Assembly: GCA_047967505.1 (NCBI GenBank)
Contig: CM106541.1
Direction: 5' to 3' (one strand)
DNA from: Dipteris shenzhenensis
Lineage: Eukaryota > Polypodiophyta > Polypodiopsida > Gleicheniales
Length of the DNA stretch: 64,000 bases
Shown: positions 59,657 to 64,000 of the stretch, piece by piece
Numbering within the stretch: position 1 is the stretch's first letter
Layout of the letters: each line of letters opens with the position of its first letter
The notes under the pieces: generated by a model
The model's database searches: none
Told to the model about the DNA's origin: nothing
What the model saw: only the letters and a program-made list of their open reading frames with translations
Program-made: the position numbers and the translations under genes

Positions 59657-59925
59657 TGCTGAAGAAGTGAAAGGAAAGCATGAAGCTGAACACGAAACAA
59701 GAGAATGCATATAGAATGAAGAAGGGTGAGGTCCATATGTAGGCACCTCTACATGAGCCACCAAGCTCCACAATCATCTCCTCAATCAGCTCCTAGAATC
59801 TGTCAACCAGCCTATGTGGCATCTATCACCACCTAACAGTGCTTATGGGCACCTAACTGTGCCTCTAGCACACACACATAAAACCCAAGGTGTGCCTGGG
59901 GCATACACCTTGAGATATCCCATCA
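59657..59925 (-). repeat. Gag-only element 5' LTR
   Basis: 269 bp, ends GATATCCCATCA on the plus strand, followed by TSD CTTTT. Confidence 0.92.
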
Positions 59926-60950
59926 CTTTTCAGTGCTATGAGAATGCTTTAGTGGTGCTTTGTCTGTATGCATTTTTTGCATGTTATTTGCATGTGCTTT
60001 TGACTTCTTAGATTCTTAGCTTTTAATCACAAAAAGCGTACCAAGACCAAATGTGCTACCACCCACATAGAATATTCCTCAGAGTCCTAAAGTCTTTGTC
60101 TCCTTTTCACTATGCTGGGAATCTTCATCTTGATCTTGTTGTGTAGAGTCCCAATCCTCATGGCACATGAAAAGAAACCCCCAATGTAGCCACAATGGCA
60201 AATTTATTGTGTTGTGTGCTAGCCTTTGATGAAATTATAGATCTTTCCAAGTATAGTTCTGTAGCCAAGGGAACAAGATGAAGAGGAAGAGAGGATTACT
60301 ATCTCCTAAGTGTACAGGAGATCTATAATTTCAAGCATGTGTTGTGTGCTAGCCTTTGATGAAATTATAGATCTTTCCAAGTACACTTCCACAACAAGTG
60401 GATATGAAGAGGAAGAGAGGATTACAAAGAATATCACTATCTACTAAGATGGTATGGGAGATATCTATAATTTTGTGGAAGACTATATAGTGGCTTTCTT
60501 TTCATGTACTGAAGATGTGGACTATCATATGCTAGTTAATGCTAGTTAGGACCTAAAGTATGATTCTAGGGACCGTATGGGAGATATCTATAATTTTGTG
60601 GAAGGCTATGTAGTGCCTTTCTTTTCATGTACTGAAGATGTGGACTGTCATATGCTAGTTAATGCTAGTTAATGCTAGCTAGGACCTGAAGTATGATGCT
60701 AGGGACTTGGTTTTTAAATCCTTGAAAGCAATCATCATATCAAGAGATTTTTTCCCAAGTCCTTTACATGTTTTTTGGCAGTGACTGCTTGTCCTTTTCT
60801 TGATTGCTTTATGAGTGCTTTTCCACTGCTTTCTACTTGTTGTGTGATTTGCATGAAATTTCCAAGTTCTCTATATGTGCTTTGTGAGACTGCTATACAA
60901 GTTCTCTGTATGTCCATGGAGTGCTTTACATATGTGCTTTGATTTCTATC
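59926..60950. repeat. GTGCTTT satellite, right part, with other direct repeats
   Basis: 59931-60010 continues the array interrupted at 57313; 60770-60950 holds another TCCTTTTCTT/CTTTATGAG unit (60793). Between them GTGTGCTAGCCTTTGATGAA with flanks repeats at about 60215 and 60340, and a block of about 120 bp (GGGAGATATCTATAATTTTG to GCTAGTTAGGACC) is duplicated at about 60449 and 60577. Confidence 0.65.
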
Positions 60951-61213
60951 CATGGAGTGATTTCTATCCATGATTTCTATCCAACTGTGTCGCCTTTGTT
61001 TTGTGCACTTTTAGCCGGAAAAGTTATCGAGACCAAAGGCTAGAGGCTAAGTATGGCGACGCTCAAAGGCCATAGAGAAGAGGAGATCATGAGGGCGAAG
61101 GGATGTCATAGGGGTGAAAAAGGAATTAGAAGTGGAGGGAAGGAAAAGGGAGACTATGACACAAGGGGAAAGGGAGAGGGGGAAGAGAAGCATGTACATG
61201 ATAGGAGGAGGAA
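60951..61213. other. Purine-rich intergenic stretch, no gene
   Basis: A/G-rich sequence (GGAAGGAAAAGGGAG-like) beside the gypsy LTR. Confidence 0.5.
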
Positions 61214-61999
61214 TGTTGAGATGTAGACATCAAGGGAAGTGAACCATACTTTATTTGAAAGAAGGGATGAGAGGGAAATATCAAAATACTAGCTAGGTGG
61301 CTTTACAAGAATGAGCGTGTCTCATCAAGGAATAGCCCCTTCCTTTTATAGCCAAAAGAGGGGGTCTCTCCTCATTAATGTATCCTCCCACATGCATGGT
61401 GTGTGTGGAAAAGTCTCCCATGTGGGCTAGGTGGTTACGCACTCTCAATTGTGTGCGACAACCCTTTGCCTCAATTTTCCACATAAATCAAGCCCCATAT
61501 CTCAAGTCCATGATACTCCCTTGGTCTCTTTCCAATTTTATAATATGTTCAAACCTCTAGGAGGACAAGTGGAGGGTTGGCACAAGGAATCTTGCCACCT
61601 CATCCTACTTTCCCCATTATTTAACTAGCTCTCTTGGTCCTTCTATACCTCCCCCACATGGGCCTATCCCATAGGGAGGGAATAACTCAATATAATAGCC
61701 ATCTCCACCTATTTTATATTGCTTCTCCCATGGACTTTGAGCCATATCTCACTAAATGCAGCCTAGGTGGAGGGGTGGCACATGGAGGAGCCATGCCACC
61801 TTGCATTTTATAATATTACTATCATGGATTATGTACAACACACCTTATGGGTCCTCTTACATGGAAGGGTGGCACATGGTCATGCCCTGCCACCTCAAAC
61901 TTGGGCCCTATGCACACCATATTTTATTATACTATTGCCACATATACAAACACACATACATATTAATGCCTTTTTCCTTAGACAATTTTATCCATAACA
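61214..61999 (-). repeat. gypsy 3' LTR (786 bp) with promoter and poly(A) signals
   Basis: Minus strand begins TGTTATGGATAAAA and ends TACATCTCAACA. A TATA box (TATAAAAGG) is at 61350-61342 and AATAAA at 61255-61250, so U3, R and U5 can be laid out with transcription starting near 61320. Confidence 0.75.
61341..61350 (-). promoter_or_regulatory. TATA box in the gypsy LTR
   Basis: Minus strand TATAAAAGGA, preceded by GGC. About 95 bases ahead of the AATAAA signal at 61255. Confidence 0.6.
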
Positions 62000-62001
62000 G
62001 T

Positions 62002-62011
62002 TCCCCCCCCC
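62002..62011 (-). promoter_or_regulatory. gypsy polypurine tract
   Basis: Minus strand run of nine G then AA, just before the 3' LTR. Confidence 0.75.
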
Positions 62012-62029
62012 AGGCAGGGAATGTACAGC

Positions 62030-63371
62030 ATTTCCATGCCTGGGACCATCACGCACAAAGAAAGGCTTGAGGTAACGCTTGTTGATCACCTTCTTGCCAT
62101 ATGGTTCATGCAGCTCCTAAACTTGTACAGACCCATTGCTTCGTTCTTTGATGACTTTGTATGGACCAGCCCACAGTGGCAGAAACTTCTTATCCATTTG
62201 GTGGTCCAATCTATTATCAAAGCATAGCACAACATCCCCCTCAGCAAAGTGTCTTTCCCATCCCTTGCAAATCTTAGCATCCAATCGGGCCTTTTATCGA
62301 TTCTTTTGGTTGATGTAGTGCAAGGCGTCGGGTCTCATCTAACTTCTCAAGTTGTACCAATCTGGCCTCTACATGTTCATCTTTTGTCATCCTTTGTTCC
62401 TGTGCCAACCGGAATCTCTATCTCTAGTGGTAAAACTACCTCAGTACCATACACCAACTCAAAAGGGGTGTGACCTGTAGATGTTTTATGAGTGATGTTG
62501 TATGCCCACACGGCTTCAGTGACCTTCTGATCCCATTGGCTCCTATTCCCTGCGGCCATTTTTCCCATGGTTTTACAAAGGAGGCCATTGGTCCACTCTG
62601 TTTGACCCATGGATGCTGGATAATAGATGCTAGAAGTGTGATGATCAATGCCCATGCGATCCATAACTCCACTGCTTCATTTAAGAATGGACTCCCATGG
62701 CCAGAGACTATCTCCATGGGTGTCCCAAACCTTGTGCAGATACGTTCAAATATGAAATTTGAAACTGCCTTGCCATTTGCAGCAGAGAGGGCAATAGCTT
62801 CAGCCCACTTAGTGACATACTGAGTGGCTACCAAAAGATACTTCTTTTTGCGGGCAGTCATGGGCAAGGGCCCGACAAAATCTATTCCCCACTTCTGAAA
62901 CGGATGGATGGACATCACTGGGTGATGTTGCCCGGGATGCAAATCCTTCCTACCAAAGAATTGACATGGTTCACAGGTTTTGCAATACAAAGTGACATCC
63001 TTGAACAAGGTCGGCCAATAGTATCCAGCATGTAAAATCTTCTTAGTTGAATAGTCACTGGCATAGTGGCCTCCACAAAATCCATCATGATAATGCTTCA
63101 ATACCTTAGGCACTTCATCTGCATCAATGGCCCGTCTGAGTACCCCATCCATGCCTTGACGGTACAACACCCCATCAAGGAGGGTGTAGCGCCTACTATC
63201 TCTACGGATCTTCTTTCTCTCATAGCTAGTAATTTCTGAAGGAAAGGAGAAAGTGGTCAAAAACTTGTAGATACCACCATACCAAGGATCCCCAACTTCT
63301 ATGGCTGCTACAAGGGTTACATCAAGGCACTCCTCTAAATCAATCAAATCAATTTTTTCAAGTTGGAACAA
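62030..63371 (-). pseudogene. gypsy integrase, broken
   Basis: HHCC finger: HYHDGFCGGHYASDYSTKK with CKTCEPCQ. First catalytic Asp in WGIDFVGPLPM; second reads EIVSGHGSPFLNE with Gly where the family has Asp (SDxG). A frameshift near 62660 moves the Glu part (YYPASMGQTEWTNGL) to another frame. The C-terminal part follows (VWAYNITHKTSTGHTPFELV; KKFLPLWAGPYKV). Confidence 0.85.
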
Positions 63372-63991
63372 CCCCCTTTTACAATTTTGAAAGAAAAATC
63401 ATATTCTTGTAGAACTGCCAACCATTTGGCCAACCGGCCCATGGGATTTGGTGATTGAAGAACCTGCTTTGCAAGCCCAGTGTCAGTGAGTATAAAGAAG
63501 GACCTTCTAGCCACATAATGCTTAAATTTCTCAATGCAAAACACCAAAGACAAGGCATGCTTGTCGGCCTCTGAATAGCGTCGCTCGGTGTCGAGCAATT
63601 GTCGAGAAGCAAATCGAACGGGATACATGAACCGATCCTCCCCTTGCTGGAGAAGAATACCTGCCAGAGTGTGCTCACCAAACCCAGGATTGATATAGAA
63701 GGTCTTTGACCAGTCTGGATTGCGTAGAATGGGTTCTGAAGCCAGAGCATTCTTGATTTGTGCAAACCCATGATCACAATCCTCATCCCAAGAGAAATCG
63801 ACCCCATCTTTTAATAGCATAGTCATGGGCCGTGTCAAAGCAGCATATTGATCAATGAAGCGACGATAGTATCCTGCTAGATTGACAAATGAGCGTACCT
63901 GACGTTTGGTTGTAGGTGGGGAGAGCTTGAGGATGGCTTCTACCTTCTCAGGGTCAGGCTTGATGCCCTCGGATGAGACAACATGTCCCAA
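63344..63991 (-). pseudogene. gypsy RT C-terminal region and RNase H
   Basis: GHVVSSEGIKPDPEKVEAIL and LAGYYRRFIDQYAALTRPMT are the RT thumb/connection. RNase H: FYINPGFGEHTLAGILLQQG, RYSEADKHALSLVFCIEKFK and FFILTDTGLAKQVL, with changes at usual acidic sites (Asn for the first Asp). The frame shifts at about 63365 into the integrase. Confidence 0.88.
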
Positions 63992-64000
63992 TAACCTCCC

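Larger units (their letters stand above)
57314..59925 (-). mobile_element. Gag-only LTR retrotransposon, complete, TSD CTTTT
   Basis: 5' LTR 59657-59925 and 3' LTR 57314-57581 (read on the minus strand, TGATGGGATA to CA). TSD CTTTT is at 57309-57313 and 59926-59930. Primer site, leader, gag and polypurine tract are in order, with no pol gene. Gag and the 3' untranslated part are close to those of 41161-45016, but the LTRs are unrelated. Inserted in the GTGCTTT satellite. Confidence 0.93.
61214..64000 (-). mobile_element. 3' half of a second Ty3/gypsy element, continuing past the window
   Basis: Minus-strand order: RT C-terminal part and RNase H (63991-63344), integrase (63371 to about 62030), polypurine tract (62011-62002), 3' LTR (61999-61214). 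RT catalytic domain, protease, gag and 5' LTR would lie beyond 64000. Protein sequence differs clearly from the gypsy at 16.1-28.4 kb. Confidence 0.9.

Overview
This window reads as nuclear DNA of a land plant with a large, retrotransposon-rich genome. The signs are a ten-exon plant-type alcohol dehydrogenase gene with GT-AG introns, LTR retrotransposons primed by initiator tRNA-Met, long (GA/TC)n microsatellites, and fragments of plant genes (BES1/BZR1, katanin p60). The species is not resolved from the sequence; a gymnosperm or a spore-bearing vascular plant seems plausible from the style of the repeats, but that is only an impression.

Layout. 1-3.75 kb (minus): one apparently intact gene for a zinc alcohol dehydrogenase whose exon 1 adds a 75-residue transit-peptide-like extension. 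3.8-5.3 kb: TC-rich repeats with a three-copy non-coding unit. 5.3-14 kb: AT-rich DNA with three decayed coding regions of unknown family (6.1-7.3 kb plus; 9.1-12.1 kb minus; 13.4-14.0 kb minus). 14.5-16.1 kb: remnant of a gag-only LTR element. 16.1-28.4 kb (plus): a long decayed Ty3/gypsy element with a 1.2 kb pyrimidine tract in its leader, gag, protease, RT, RNase H, a deleted integrase and a post-pol coding region. 28.4-36.1 kb: an array of short units that meet at an 18-bp palindrome (TATTCCGCCGGCGGAATA and variants). One unit carries exon fragments of katanin p60, an Mpv17/PMP22-like protein and BES1/BZR1; a 5.5 kb Ty1/copia element (29118-34604, TSD GAATA) sits exactly in one of these junctions.

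37.8-45.1 kb (plus): a MULE-type transposase pseudogene with introns, a Cys/His-rich N-terminal finger and a SWIM finger. It is split by a gag-only LTR element (41161-45016, TSD CAAGC) with an intact gag ORF, and that element's 3' LTR is itself split by a 1.1 kb DNA element. 45.6-50.7 kb: two truncated copia copies. 48.8, 51.6 and 54.6 kb: three copies of a ~245 bp MITE (15-bp terminal inverted repeats, 8-bp TSD). 52.5-55.5 kb: an unknown coding region split by an internally deleted copia element on the minus strand (TSD ATATA). 55.7-60.9 kb: a GTGCTTT-rich complex satellite holding a complete gag-only element (57314-59925, TSD CTTTT). 61.2-64 kb (minus): the 3' half of a second Ty3/gypsy element with an LTR that shows TATA and AATAAA signals.

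The only host gene that looks functional is the alcohol dehydrogenase. The rest is a nested record of insertions whose target-site duplications allow relative dating. The most unusual observations are the palindrome-joined units with captured host exons, the gag-only family whose near-identical interiors carry unrelated LTRs, and the MITE family that has jumped into copia pol genes.
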